DNA of 64,000 bases, taken from the NCBI RefSeq assembly GCF_024701375.2, contig NZ_CP113910.1, positions 4,960,001 through 5,024,000 of the forward strand. Direction: 5' to 3'. The position numbers were made by a program, and so were the translations under genes. The stretch's first letter is position 1, and every line of letters begins with the position of its first letter. This stretch comes from Streptomyces sp. KMM 9044. Its GTDB lineage: Bacteria; Actinomycetota; Actinomycetes; Streptomycetales; Streptomycetaceae. The notes below the pieces were generated by a model. That model was not told the DNA's origin. It ran no database searches and saw only the letters and a list, made by a program, of their open reading frames with translations. Shown piece by piece: positions 26,037 to 34,808 of this stretch.

Positions 26037-26410
26037 ACTATGTACTCGCTGGTCAGACGCCGGTGCTCGTTCACAACAGCAACTGTGATCTTCCTGAGGG
26101 GTACACCTCTTCCCCGGCGCTCAAGGGCGATCCGTATCATCCGGACTCGGTAGCCGCGCGAAGTGCGCAGAACCGGGAGTTGTACGCCGGAACCGTAGGG
26201 GACAGAGCGGGGGCCCTTGGGTACAGGACGAGAATTCCTGCGCAAAAGGCTCCGTTTAATTCACACGGCCAGGTGGTCTTCTCGAATGGGAAGAACTACA
26301 TCACGCCGGATGTTGACGGGCATAATGTGTCGGACGGATGGAAGATGTTCAACCGCAAGGGCCAACGGATCGGTACTTATGACCCAGACCTCAACTATCT
26401 CAAGGAATAA
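26037..26410 (+). CDS. Orphan toxin C-terminal module 4 (Ntox21-like)
   Basis: (T)YYVLAGQTPVLVHNSNC followed by a ~105-residue domain with GYRTRIPAQKAPFNSHGQVV, NYITPDVDGHNVSDGWKMFN and RIGTYDPDLNYL. The IPxQKAPFNSHGQ...ITPDxDGHN...GWK pattern is what I remember for the Ntox21 class of polymorphic toxin domains, thought to be RNase-like. The upstream codons are separated by the IS. The domain appears complete to its stop. Confidence 0.78.
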
Positions 26411-26426
26411 CCGATTCGCGATCGAA

Positions 26427-26867
26427 GTGATCGGTGATCCCGCCTCGGAGGGTGGCGTCTCGTCGCCTTCCGAGGCCGCCGGTAGGGTCACAGTCGGGGA
26501 TTTCTCAGAATCATTCCCGATGGACCTGAGCTTCTGGACGGTGGGTGACTACTCTCGAAGTTGGGAGAGAGCCCTGAGGGAGCTTGAGGTGAGCAAGAAT
26601 TCGACCTCATGCCTCATCTCTTCGATCACGGACCCGGAGACCGCTAACTTCATCTTCTGCTGGCCTACTTACCGGGAAGGGGAAGATGTCTACGTGCAAA
26701 ACTCGATCATCTTCCTGGATGGCCTCGAAGAAAAGTTCAATCCGCAAGAGCCTTGGCGATATGTGGAGGCTCGGAGTTTGGTTGACGAGGACGGGAACCA
26801 AATTTCTGAGTGGTCGACGACCATCTCTCAGGTGCGGCGGTTCCGCGAGTCCATCGGGAGCCAGTAG
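26427..26867 (+). CDS. Putative immunity protein of module 4 (146 aa)
   Basis: GTG at 26427 lies 17 nt after the toxin stop; the frame is open upstream but overlaps the toxin. Contains MDLSFWTVGDYSRSWERALR and QEPWRYVEARSLVDEDGNQI. Proteins with this FWTxxDYxxSWxxAL pattern are common partners of streptomycete toxin tips in my memory, without a function beyond immunity. A terminator follows. Confidence 0.7.
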   Translation: MIGDPASEGGVSSPSEAAGRVTVGDFSESFPMDLSFWTVGDYSRSWERALRELEVSKNSTSCLISSITDPETANFIFCWPTYREGEDVYVQNSIIFLDGLEEKFNPQEPWRYVEARSLVDEDGNQISEWSTTISQVRRFRESIGSQ

Positions 26868-26888
26868 CTCACGTACGCACGCAAATCT

Positions 26889-26921
26889 GAAGCCCCGTCA
26901 GGACACACCTGGCGGGGCTTC
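26889..26921. terminator. Terminator at the tail-to-tail junction of modules 4 and 5
   Basis: GAAGCCCCGTCAGG, loop, CCTGGCGGGGCTTC. It resembles the one at 2952 including the AAATCT prefix. It serves converging cassettes: immunity gene 5 ends at 26948 on the other strand. No attachment-like site is present here, unlike after modules 1, 2 and 7. Confidence 0.8.
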
Positions 26922-26947
26922 GATTTACTTGCGCGAACCTTCAATGA

Positions 26948-27361
26948 CTATTTGAATAGCTCCACCTCAAGGCGATATTCGCGCCTCAAGTCCTCCACTA
27001 GGCACCTACGCGCAAATTTCACCACGCCGCGCGCCCACCAGGATTCCTCAGGAATCCTTGGAAACGCATCCGGAATTAGGAGTGCACGGAATCTTGAGTC
27101 TACCGCTTCCACTTCTGCGCGAAGTGGCACAATCTCGGGAAAGCTTTGCAGTTCCGCAGAATCCATGGCCCTCGCCAGAGAATCCCTCGATGTTAGATCA
27201 TTGAAGTAGTCTTCGGTGTCACCCCGATAGCCCTGTTCGCACTCTTCGATGAACGTCCTCCAGCGAGACAGGAGCGCCTCCGGTTCGACGTCACGCCACC
27301 GACCAGACTCTCTGACAAAGCTAGAGAACGCGTTGCGGAAGTTCTCAGTACCGGGAGTCAT
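26948..27361 (-). CDS. Putative immunity protein of module 5 (137 aa)
   Basis: Starts MTPGTENFRNAFSSFVRE, with WRTFIEECEQGYRGDTEDYF and a C-terminal ARRCLVEDLRREYRLEVEL. Acidic, helical, cytosolic. ATG overlaps the toxin stop by four bases (ATGA type). Family not recognised; assigned by cassette logic. Confidence 0.65.
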   Translation of the reverse strand: MTPGTENFRNAFSSFVRESGRWRDVEPEALLSRWRTFIEECEQGYRGDTEDYFNDLTSRDSLARAMDSAELQSFPEIVPLRAEVEAVDSRFRALLIPDAFPRIPEESWWARGVVKFARRCLVEDLRREYRLEVELFK

Positions 27362-27648
27362 CGGGCCGCCTCCCGCTGGAAGTACGCGAGCGGATCATCT
27401 GGCCGAAAATAGGTAGTGATGGTATTTCCGTTCCTCATTCCTATTCTTCCCTGGGAATCCATTCGAATGACGACGCCATCACTTCTAACAGCTTCACGAG
27501 CGGCGGCAGGGCAACTACCAGGACACGTCAGCGCCTGCGCGTCCGCGACGTACCTTTCAAACCCATCATCCGTGTCATATTCCGGCATATCAGGCCTACG
27601 GGTGGGGTTTCCGGAATCATCGAGGGGTCTATCATGATTTAGGTGTTT
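27358..27648 (-). pseudogene. Orphan toxin module 5, upstream boundary missing
   Basis: From an in-frame TAA near 27649 the frame reads NHDRPLDDSGNPTRRPDMPE, YDTDDGFERYVADAQALTCP, then RSDGVVIRMDSQGRIG and ITTYFRPDDPLAYFQREAA. The last blocks (IRxDxxGxIGxRxGxTIxTxFRPDxPLxYFxR) form a compact toxin domain I have seen in streptomycete polymorphic toxins; its biochemical class is unknown to me. No HTYYVLAG boundary precedes it: the region to 27710 is foreign or scrambled and abuts the ISL3 element. First ATG is at 27588. Confidence 0.68.
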
Positions 27649-27710
27649 TTAGGCCCTTTGGCCTAGTGGTTTTTTGTTGGGCTGTTCGGCCTGTACCCGT
27701 CCGGCGGTAA
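27649..27710. other. Short AT-rich spacer before ISL3
   Basis: It holds a small stem AGGCC-AAA-GGGCCT (minus-strand sense) between A-rich runs, possibly a terminator read on the - strand. No gene. Its origin is unclear: it belongs to neither the toxin frame nor the visible ISL3 inverted repeat. Confidence 0.35.
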
Positions 27711-27873
27711 GGCGGGTCTTCGAATTTAGTCGGGGAGGGCCGCCCGTGACCTGTACCGCCGGTTGCCGAGAGTGACCGTCGTGGGTGCGTGAGGGGTGAA
27801 CGCAGACCGCCCGCGCTGCTTGTGGATCATGACTGGTGTCTAGACAGCCGATCTTCAAACAGACACGGGCGGC

Positions 27874-29226
27874 ATGGGCCACGATACCGGCGCGACGGCG
27901 CTGTTCGATCTGGAGGGGGTCGCGGTGGCCGAGGTCGTCCGCGACGAGGACGGGATACGTACGGTGCGTCTGGTGACCACGGACCCGGCGGCGCGGGCCT
28001 GCCCGGCGTGCGGGACCTTCGCCACCCGGGTCAAGGAACGGGCCGTGACGCGGCCTCGTGACCTCGCCCATGGCGGTGGCGCGGTACGGATCCGCTGGCA
28101 CAAACGGCGCTGGCAGTGTCGTGAAGATGCCTGTGAGCGGGGCTCGTTCACCGAACAGATTCCCCAGATACCCGCACGGATGCGGCTCACCGAGCGGCTG
28201 CGGACCGCGTGCGGGCAGGCCGTGGCCGACGGCGGACGCACCGTGGTGCAGACCGGCCGCGACCTGGGGCCGTCCTGGCCGGTCGTCATGCGCGCCACCC
28301 GCACCTACGCCGAGCGCCACCTGCCCGCCGCACTGCCGACGACCGAGGCGATCGGGATCGACGAGACGAGGCGGGGCAAGCCGGTATGGAAGCAGAACCC
28401 GGACACGGAGAAGTGGGAGCTGGTCGCGGATGCCTGGCACATCGGCTTCGTCGACGCGATCGGCGGACGCGGCCTGTTCGGCCAGGTCGAGGGCCGCAAC
28501 GCGGACTCGGTCGCCGACTGGCTCAGCGCCCAGCCCGCCGCCTGGCGCGAACACGTGCGCTACGTCGCCATCGACCTGTGCGCCACCTTCCGCGCCGCAA
28601 TCCACCGCGCCCTGCCCCACGCCACCGTCGTCATCGACTGCTTCCACATCGTGCAACTCGCCCAGCGCCACCTCGCCGACCTGCGCCGACGCCTCACCTG
28701 GAAACAGCACGGCCGCCGGGCCCGCAAGGGAGACAGCGTCTACACCGTCCGCAAACTCCTGCGCCGCAACAAGGAAGACCTCACCGGAGAACAACTCGCC
28801 CTGCTCAAGGTCGAGTTGGAGTACATGGGCACCTACGGCCGTCAGATCTACGCGGCCTGGCAGGCCAAGGAACTCCTGCGTGACCTCCTCGGCCTGGCCG
28901 TCCACCGCACCCACGTCACCCCCGACCGCTCCGCGATCTCCGCAGCCCGCCACCGCTTCAACGCCCACGTCGCCGACCACGCCCACCTGCCCGAACTCGT
29001 CACCCTCGCCGAAACCGTCGATCAGTGGTGGAACGGCATCGAGGCATACGTCCTGACCGGGATCACGAACGCCGCCAGCGAGGGCAACAACCGCGTCATC
29101 AAGCTCGACGCGCGATGCGCCTTCGGCTATCGCAACCGCGCCAACCAACGCCTACGGTCACTCTGCGCGACCACGAGACGAGCCCGCCGCGCCTCACCAA
29201 TTCACCGTGCCTGCCGGTGCTGGTGA
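27874..29226 (+). pseudogene. ISL3-family transposase, 3' end interrupted by IS1380
   Basis: Intact frame for ~440 residues: an N-terminal zinc ribbon (ACPACGTFATRVKERAVTRP, RRWQCREDAC), a helix-turn-helix and the DDE core (TEAIGIDETRRGKPVW, YVAIDLCATFRAAI, VVIDCFHIVQLAQRHLADL, GITNAASEGNNRVIKL). The IS1380 enters after CATTRRARR. Removing it and one CGCG repeat yields REGVPD and a TAA at 30931 inside the right inverted repeat, so the protein was complete before the insertion. Confidence 0.88.
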
Positions 29227-30910
29227 CGGAGTGTGAGATCAGCGAAGAAGGATGCCTCGACCTGCGATGATTCAGCTTCTCTAGGACTGGATCACGTTGG
29301 GGAGGAGGCACCCTCCGGGTGTCGAAGCTTACCGAGTGGGCGGATGGCCTGTCACTGTCGACGGGCGGCAGGAAACTGGTGGGCAAGGCGGGGATCGTGC
29401 CCGTGCGCCGGTTGGCGGACAAGGTCGGGCTGACAGACTTCCTCGGCGGGGCGCTGGTGCGCCGGGACTTCCATCCGGTCCACGACCGGGGGCAGGTGCT
29501 GATATCCGCGGCGTGCGCGGTGCTGCTGGGGTCACGCTCGATGAGCGGGATCGCGGTGATGCGGCAGGCCGCCCTGGTCCTGGGCAACCCGGCGTCCGCG
29601 TCGACGCTGTACCGGACTCTGGACGCGATCGGCCCGGTCGAACTCGTGAAGATCGCCTCGGCCCGCGCGAAGGCCCGCTCCGCGGTGCATGACCTCATCG
29701 ACCTTCGGCCCGGCGGCTTCCCCTGGATCCGGGTGGACGGCCGGCCGCTGACCGGGTGGACGGTGCTGGACATCGACGCCTCGCTGGTGCCAGCGCACTC
29801 GGACAAGGAGGGCGCCGAGCCCAACCGTAAGGGCTTCGGACTGCATCCGATCCTGATGTTCCTGGACAATACGGACGAGCATCTGGTGTGCAGGCTGCGG
29901 CCGGGAAGCGCCGGAGCCAACACCGCGAGCGACCACATCGAGGTCTCCACCGAGGCGATCCGCCAGCTGCCCACCCGCCGACGGCGCAAGGTCCTCTTCC
30001 GCGCCGACGGCGCCGGGGCCACCCACGAGTACCTGCGGTGGATCACCGACGGCGGCGGCAACAAGGCCAACACCTGGCAGTACTCGGTCGGCTGGACCCG
30101 CGACGAGGATTTCTGGACGAACCTGGCCAAGGTCCCCAAGGACACCTGGACCGCCGCCCTGGACGCGAAGGGCGCCCCGCGCGAGGACGCCGCCCTGGTC
30201 GAGATCACCGGCATGCTCGACCTGACCGGCTGGCCGCCCGGCCTGCGGATCATCGTGCGCCGTGAACCGGTGCACCCCAAGTACGCGAAGGATCTCAAAC
30301 CGTACGAGCTGGCCACCGGCTTCCGCTACCAGGCCATCGCGACCAACACCCCGGGGCGCCAACTGCAGTGGCTGGACGCCTGCCACCGTGTTCATGCTCA
30401 TGTCGAGTCCGGGATCCGCCGCTCGAAGGCCCTCACCCTGACCAGACTGCCGTCCTCGAAGTTCGCCCTCAACCAGGCCTGGTGCACCCTGCTCGCACTC
30501 GCGATGGACCTCCTCGCCTGGCTCCAGCTCCTCGCCCTGGACGGCAGACTCGCCAGAGCCGAACCCGCCACCATCCGCACCCAACTCTTCGACGTCCCCG
30601 CCAAACTGACCAACCACGCCCGACACCGCGAGCTGAAGTTCGACCCGGCGTGGCCGGCCGGCCACGCCGCCGTCAAAGCATGGGACCGCGTCCAGGCCCT
30701 GCCCAACCCCGGCTGACCTCACCACCACCGCCCCGACACCCCGGAAGGAGGAGACCCGCAACACCACGGCAAGTGGAGGCCGACGCCCGCCCGAGCGATA
30801 CCGGGATCAACCACCCTGCCCACGCCCCGAACCATCGAAGCTCAAACCAGCTTTAAGCGGACACCCCACCGAACCCCATCAGGCCGGCGCGCGCACGTGA
30901 ATGATCGAGG
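29192..30910 (+). mobile_element. IS1380-family insertion sequence, copy 1
   Basis: 1719 bp. Ends CCTCACCAATTCACCGTGC and (reverse) CCTCGATCATTCACGTGC are imperfect inverted repeats. Target duplication CGCG (29188-29191 and 30911-30914). It inserted into the ISL3 transposase. Confidence 0.9.
29319..30716 (+). CDS. IS1380-family transposase (intact copy)
   Basis: 465 residues. DDE-type: WTVLDIDASLVPAHSDKEGA, RRRKVLFRADGAGATHEYLR, and a C-terminal HAHVESGIRRSKALTLTRLP Glu region. N-terminal LTEWADGLSLSTGGRKLVGK. Single complete frame, presumably the active copy supplying transposase to its frameshifted sister at 31108. Confidence 0.9.
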   Translation: MSKLTEWADGLSLSTGGRKLVGKAGIVPVRRLADKVGLTDFLGGALVRRDFHPVHDRGQVLISAACAVLLGSRSMSGIAVMRQAALVLGNPASASTLYRTLDAIGPVELVKIASARAKARSAVHDLIDLRPGGFPWIRVDGRPLTGWTVLDIDASLVPAHSDKEGAEPNRKGFGLHPILMFLDNTDEHLVCRLRPGSAGANTASDHIEVSTEAIRQLPTRRRRKVLFRADGAGATHEYLRWITDGGGNKANTWQYSVGWTRDEDFWTNLAKVPKDTWTAALDAKGAPREDAALVEITGMLDLTGWPPGLRIIVRREPVHPKYAKDLKPYELATGFRYQAIATNTPGRQLQWLDACHRVHAHVESGIRRSKALTLTRLPSSKFALNQAWCTLLALAMDLLAWLQLLALDGRLARAEPATIRTQLFDVPAKLTNHARHRELKFDPAWPAGHAAVKAWDRVQALPNPG

Positions 30911-30980
30911 CGCGAGGGGGTCCCCGACTAACTTCGAAGACCCGCCAATGTACGTCGAACCTAATCTACCGAATCACAAG

Positions 30981-32698
30981 CCTCACCAATTCACCGTGCC
31001 TGCCGGTGCTGGTGACGGAGTGTGAGATCAGCGAAGAAGGATGCCTCGACCTGCGATGATTCAGCTTCTCTAGGACTGGATCACGTTGGGGAGGAGGCAC
31101 CCTCCGGGTGTCGAAGCTTACCGAGTGGGCGGATGGCCTGTCACTGTCGACGGGCGGCAGGAAACTGGTGGGCAAGGCGGGGATCGTGCCCGTGCGCCGG
31201 TTGGCGGACAAGGTCGGGCTGACAGACTTCCTCGGCGGGGCGCTGGTGCGCCGGGACTTCCATCCGGTCCACGACCGGGGGCAGGTGCTGATATCCGCGG
31301 CGTGCGCGGTGCTGCTGGGGTCACGCTCGATGAGCGGGATCGCGGTGATGCGGCAGGCCGCCCTGGTCCTGGGCAACCCGGCGTCCGCGTCGACGCTGTA
31401 CCGGACTCTGGACGCGATCGGCCCGGTCGAACTCGTGAAGATCGCCTCGGCCCGCGCGAAGGCCCGCTCCGCGGTGCATGACCTCATCGACCTTCGGCCC
31501 GGCGGCTTCCCTGGATCCGGGTGGACGGCCGGCCGCTGACCGGGTGGACGGTGCTGGACATCGACGCCTCGCTGGTGCCAGCGCACTCGGACAAGGAGGG
31601 CGCCGAGCCCAACCGTAAGGGCTTCGGACTGCATCCGATCCTGATGTTCCTGGACAATACGGACGAGCATCTGGTGTGCAGGCTGCGGCCGGGAAGCGCC
31701 GGAGCCAACACCGCGAGCGACCACATCGAGGTCTCCACCGAGGCGATCCGCCAGCTGCCCACCCGCCGACGGCGCAAGGTCCTCTTCCGCGCCGACGGCG
31801 CCGGGGCCACCCACGAGTACCTGCGGTGGATCACCGACGGCGGCGGCAACAAGGCCAACACCTGGCAGTACTCGGTCGGCTGGACCCGCGACGAGGATTT
31901 CTGGACGAACCTGGCCAAGGTCCCCAAGGACACCTGGACCGCCGCCCTGGACGCGAAGGGCGCCCCGCGCGAGGACGCCGCCCTGGTCGAGATCACCGGC
32001 ATGCTCGACCTGACCGGCTGGCCGCCCGGCCTGCGGATCATCGTGCGCCGTGAACCGGTGCACCCCAAGTACGCGAAGGATCTCAAACCGTACGAGCTGG
32101 CCACCGGCTTCCGCTACCAGGCCATCGCGACCAACACCCCGGGGCGCCAACTGCAGTGGCTGGACGCCTGCCACCGTGTTCATGCTCATGTCGAGTCCGG
32201 GATCCGCCGCTCGAAGGCCCTCACCCTGACCAGACTGCCGTCCTCGAAGTTCGCCCTCAACCAGGCCTGGTGCACCCTGCTCGCACTCGCGATGGACCTC
32301 CTCGCCTGGCTCCAGCTCCTCGCCCTGGACGGCAGACTCGCCAGAGCCGAACCCGCCACCATCCGCACCCAACTCTTCGACGTCCCCGCCAAACTGACCA
32401 ACCACGCCCGACACCGCGAGCTGAAGTTCGACCCGGCGTGGCCGGCCGGCCACGCCGCCGTCAAAGCATGGGACCGCGTCCAGGCCCTGCCCAACCCCGG
32501 CTGACCTCACCACCACCGCCCCGACACCCCGGAAGGAGGAGACCCGCAACACCACGGCAAGTGGAGGCCGACGCCCGCCCGAGCGATACCGGGATCAACC
32601 ACCCTGCCCACGCCCCGAACCATCGAAGCTCAAACCAGCTTTAAGCGGACACCCCACCGAACCCCATCAGGCCGGCGCGCGCACGTGAATGATCGAGG
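30981..32698 (+). mobile_element. IS1380-family insertion sequence, copy 2
   Basis: 1718 bp, one base shorter than copy 1. Target duplication CAAG (30977-30980 and 32699-32702). It inserted in the last codons of the SUKH immunity gene on the opposite strand. Confidence 0.9.
31108..32504 (+). pseudogene. IS1380-family transposase, frameshifted copy
   Basis: Same protein as at 29319, but the run CTTCCCCTGG has lost one C near 31510, so the frame breaks after LIDLRPGGFP and continues only from 31521 in another frame. It is a recent single-base decay. Confidence 0.9.
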
Positions 32699-33165
32699 CA
32701 AGGAACTAGTCGCGCGAGGAACTCGTCAAACGAAAGCGCTACCCGCCGAGGGATGCGATCTTCATCGATGTACGCGATGGAAGGTTCCCCCTCCGAGCCA
32801 CACTCGGAATAGTCGAGCATTACCGTGTCATGACCACCAGAAGGCGTATCACAAATCACTACGCCGATTTCCGGATAATCCCACTCGGAGATCAGGTATG
32901 AGCTTCCACGACCGGACGTGGAGTCGATTCCCCAGGATCCACCGATTCCTCGAATCCCGCTGATCTCGAAATGATCGTCAGCCCATGAAGTCGGAAACGA
33001 CGTGGGATAGCAACGACGCCGCGGGGTACCTCCGTTCCGGAGGAGTAGCACCTCGACGTAGCTGCGAGGCAGGCGCACCCCGAGGTCCTCCTCAGCTCGA
33101 AGGATCATGTCTCTGTCGAGCTGAGGCCCGGTGTAGTAGTCGCTGTCCTCGAATAGCTCCGTCAT
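32641..33165 (-). CDS. SMI1/KNR4 (SUKH)-family immunity protein of module 6, C-terminus altered by IS1380
   Basis: 174 residues as read. The SUKH pattern is clear: ILRAEEDLGVRLPRSYVEVL, LRNGGTPRRR, FEISGIRGIGGSWGI, GVVICDTPSGGHDTVMLDYS and the C-terminal ALSFDEFLARLV. SUKH proteins neutralise nuclease toxins by direct binding, and pairing with HNH/WHH nucleases is well known. After LARLVPC the reading enters IS1380. Without the IS the gene would end PCDSVD with a TAG at 30961, so only the last few residues changed and function may survive. ATG overlaps the toxin stop (ATGA). Confidence 0.88.
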   Translation of the reverse strand: MTELFEDSDYYTGPQLDRDMILRAEEDLGVRLPRSYVEVLLLRNGGTPRRRCYPTSFPTSWADDHFEISGIRGIGGSWGIDSTSGRGSSYLISEWDYPEIGVVICDTPSGGHDTVMLDYSECGSEGEPSIAYIDEDRIPRRVALSFDEFLARLVPCLDHSRARAGLMGFGGVSA

Positions 33166-33572
33166 CTGAAACCTCCGGTGTGCCCGGTGTCGGCATGAAT
33201 CCGCCTATCGATGAGCTGCATAAGACCGCGATCTTGGTGATGATGCCACGTGTAGCCTGCCGGGGTCGAAGGTAGCCCGGCTGCCTCGTTGGCTAGCCTG
33301 AAGTCCTTCGACCGGCTACCAGTGAGCTGAATTCGAACGTCGGGCACCTGAGGGTGACGCCATGCAGAGAAATCAGGGAATCCGTTGGCATCGAACGGAA
33401 CACCCGTATTCGGATGAATACCTCCAGCAAGCTTTCCGTTGCGCACCTTCGGCGTGGCGCCATTAGCGCAATCGCATGTTGTGGGGTGACCCTGAACAGC
33501 GCCACCGCAATTGTGAACGAGCACCGGCGTCTTGCCCGCCAGCACATAGTACGTGTGCTCGCCGGGCGGCCG
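33162..33572 (-). CDS. Orphan toxin module 6: HNH/ENDO VII (WHH-type) nuclease tip
   Basis: After an in-frame TGA the frame reads GEHTYYVLAGKTPVLVHNCG and runs into a ~110-residue domain with GIHPNTGVPFDANGFPDFSA, VRIQLTGSRSKDFRLANEAA and the signature YTWHHHQDRGLMQLIDRRIH followed by DTGHTGG. The WHH motif with a downstream His/Gly loop defines this DNase-type HNH toxin class, and the next gene is a SUKH immunity protein, a classical pair. No start codon precedes the boundary; GTG at 33545 is the first candidate. Most confidently classified toxin in the array. Confidence 0.9.
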   Translation of the reverse strand, partial: RPPGEHTYYVLAGKTPVLVHNCGGAVQGHPTTCDCANGATPKVRNGKLAGGIHPNTGVPFDANGFPDFSAWRHPQVPDVRIQLTGSRSKDFRLANEAAGLPSTPAGYTWHHHQDRGLMQLIDRRIHADTGHTGGFR

Positions 33573-34122
33573 TCACCTGCATTTTCGCTGGTCAGCGAAA
33601 TTCCGGCAGCTCCGTAGGTGTGCGTGGAAGTGCCGTGCTGTGCGCCCCTGTTGCCGTCGGCGTTGCCGTCAGACGGCTGCGCGCTTGAGGGCGGTGGAGT
33701 GGGCTTTGGCCGGTGTCCTGACCGGGTTGGGGTCGGGCATGGTCAGGGGGCCGTACGCTGGCCCGGCAACTCGGGCAGGTCGTGATCCTGCCCGGAATTT
33801 GAACGAGTGGCCCCCTGGCCTTGCCCGACGCGGGCCCCGGCCCGGGGAGGTGGGTAAAGCCCACGGAGCCGACCGACCCCACATCCGGGCCTCCGCCCCG
33901 GCCAACTCCCCTCCGCCGCTTCGCCGCCGGCCTGGCGCTCGCCGTGTGGGCGCGTCCGGCTTCCCTTCGCTTCCGGCGCAACGCTGTGCTGTTTCTGCGC
34001 AGCCTGGTCGCTGGCCGGCCCGCGGTGGCGGAGCCGAGAGCGGGCCGGGTGGGCGGCCGTGCCGCGCGCGACCCGCGTCGGCGGGTCGCCTTGAAGACGT
34101 AGAGAAAGTTTGGACGCATGCC
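33523..34122 (-). repeat. Right arm of the ~600-bp inverted repeat
   Basis: Reverse-complement partner of 1357-1972: same order of hairpin, spacer, hairpin (CGGGCAG/CTGCCCG), tandem site G and toxin boundary. From 33675 to about 34227 there is no supported gene. The ends differ in orientation, so homologous recombination between arms would invert the ~31.5 kb between them. Confidence 0.75.
33650..33671 (-). other. Attachment-like site G, distal end of AICE-2
   Basis: Read on the - strand: TGACGGCA-ACGC-CGACGGCAAC, 93 bp before CAC of the module 6 boundary. Identical to site A. Together with H it delimits AICE-2 (about 7.65 kb). Confidence 0.7.
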
Positions 34123-34227
34123 GCTTCGGCGGTAGGCCGTGGCCGTTGGCCGAGCGTCCGGCTGGGCTGCTGGCCTTGTGCGATGGTCTGCGGGTTGAGG
34201 GTCCTGTTCCGGCTGGCGGTGGTGGCT

Positions 34228-34458
34228 CTACTCGGCTCGGGTGACCTTGGCGTGGTCGGTGACGACGCGTCTGAAGAGGTCGTGACCGGTGCGTCCGGTG
34301 TGGCGGAGTGCCCAGTCCTGTGCGACTTCCTGTTCATCGCGCGGGCCGGATTCGGCTCCGCAGTCGGGCGCGGTGCAGAACGTCTCGTAGGTGATGCCGC
34401 CTTCGGGCGCGTGGCGGATGGTGTGTGCGACGTGCCGGTAGACGGCGCGGGGGCTCAC
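34228..34458 (-). CDS. Small conserved protein (76 aa), relative of the 20837 gene
   Basis: 76 residues: VAHTIRHAPEGGITYETF, CTAPDCGAESGP, WALRHTGRTGHDLFRRV. Two cysteines plus WxLxHTGxTGH match the 95-residue protein at 20837. I associate the family with DUF7848 in Streptomyces; function unknown. Start overlaps the previous gene's stop by four bases. Confidence 0.7.
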   Translation of the reverse strand: MSPRAVYRHVAHTIRHAPEGGITYETFCTAPDCGAESGPRDEQEVAQDWALRHTGRTGHDLFRRVVTDHAKVTRAE

Positions 34459-34679
34459 TGGTGCCCCTCCGGGTGGCGTCGCATGTAGACGTTGCAGTCG
34501 CTGACGGTGGTCATATCGCCGACCACGCGGGCCCGGTCGCGCACGTTGGCCAACTCAGCACACCCCGCGCAGCCTTCAACAGGTGCCGGGTTCGGCTCCA
34601 GGCGCAAGGGGAGTTCAACCGGCGGGGTCGAGTACCTGGTCGGCTCCGTCATTGCACATCGCCACCTCTCGAACGTCAC
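34455..34679 (-). CDS. Hypothetical AICE-2 protein (74 aa)
   Basis: Polar 74-residue protein with VEGCAGCAELANVRDRARV and a C-terminal CNVYMRRHPEGH; a single CxxC may bind metal. Start could be the internal ATG of MTEPTRYSTPP (34652). Coupled with the 34228 gene and divergent from the GntR gene at 34809. Confidence 0.6.
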   Translation of the reverse strand: MTFERWRCAMTEPTRYSTPPVELPLRLEPNPAPVEGCAGCAELANVRDRARVVGDMTTVSDCNVYMRRHPEGHQ

Positions 34680-34691
34680 ATGGCCGACCTC

Positions 34692-34720
34692 TTGACAGGT
34701 CGGTGCTCTAGTTCAGTATT
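34692..34720 (+). promoter_or_regulatory. Likely promoter of the 34809 GntR gene
   Basis: TTGACA (34692-34697), 17-bp spacing, then AGTATT (34715-34720). A near-palindrome GTGCACTAGTGTGC follows before the gene and could be an autoregulatory operator. Confidence 0.5.
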
Positions 34721-34808
34721 CGAGTGGCCGAAGCACTCCCGCTACGGTTCGTAGTGCACTAGTGTGCTCGCACTGACAGCACGTCAACTCAATGGAGGGG
34801 CGCGCCTT

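Larger units (their letters stand above)
27711..30946 (+). mobile_element. ISL3-family insertion sequence interrupted by IS1380
   Basis: Terminal inverted repeats of 26 bp, 25 matching (27711-27736 and 30921-30946; core GGTCTTCGAA and TTAGTCGGGG). The expected 8-bp target duplication is absent (GGCGGTAA left, AATGTACG right), so flanking DNA was rearranged. An IS1380 element at 29192-30910 is nested inside. Confidence 0.82.
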
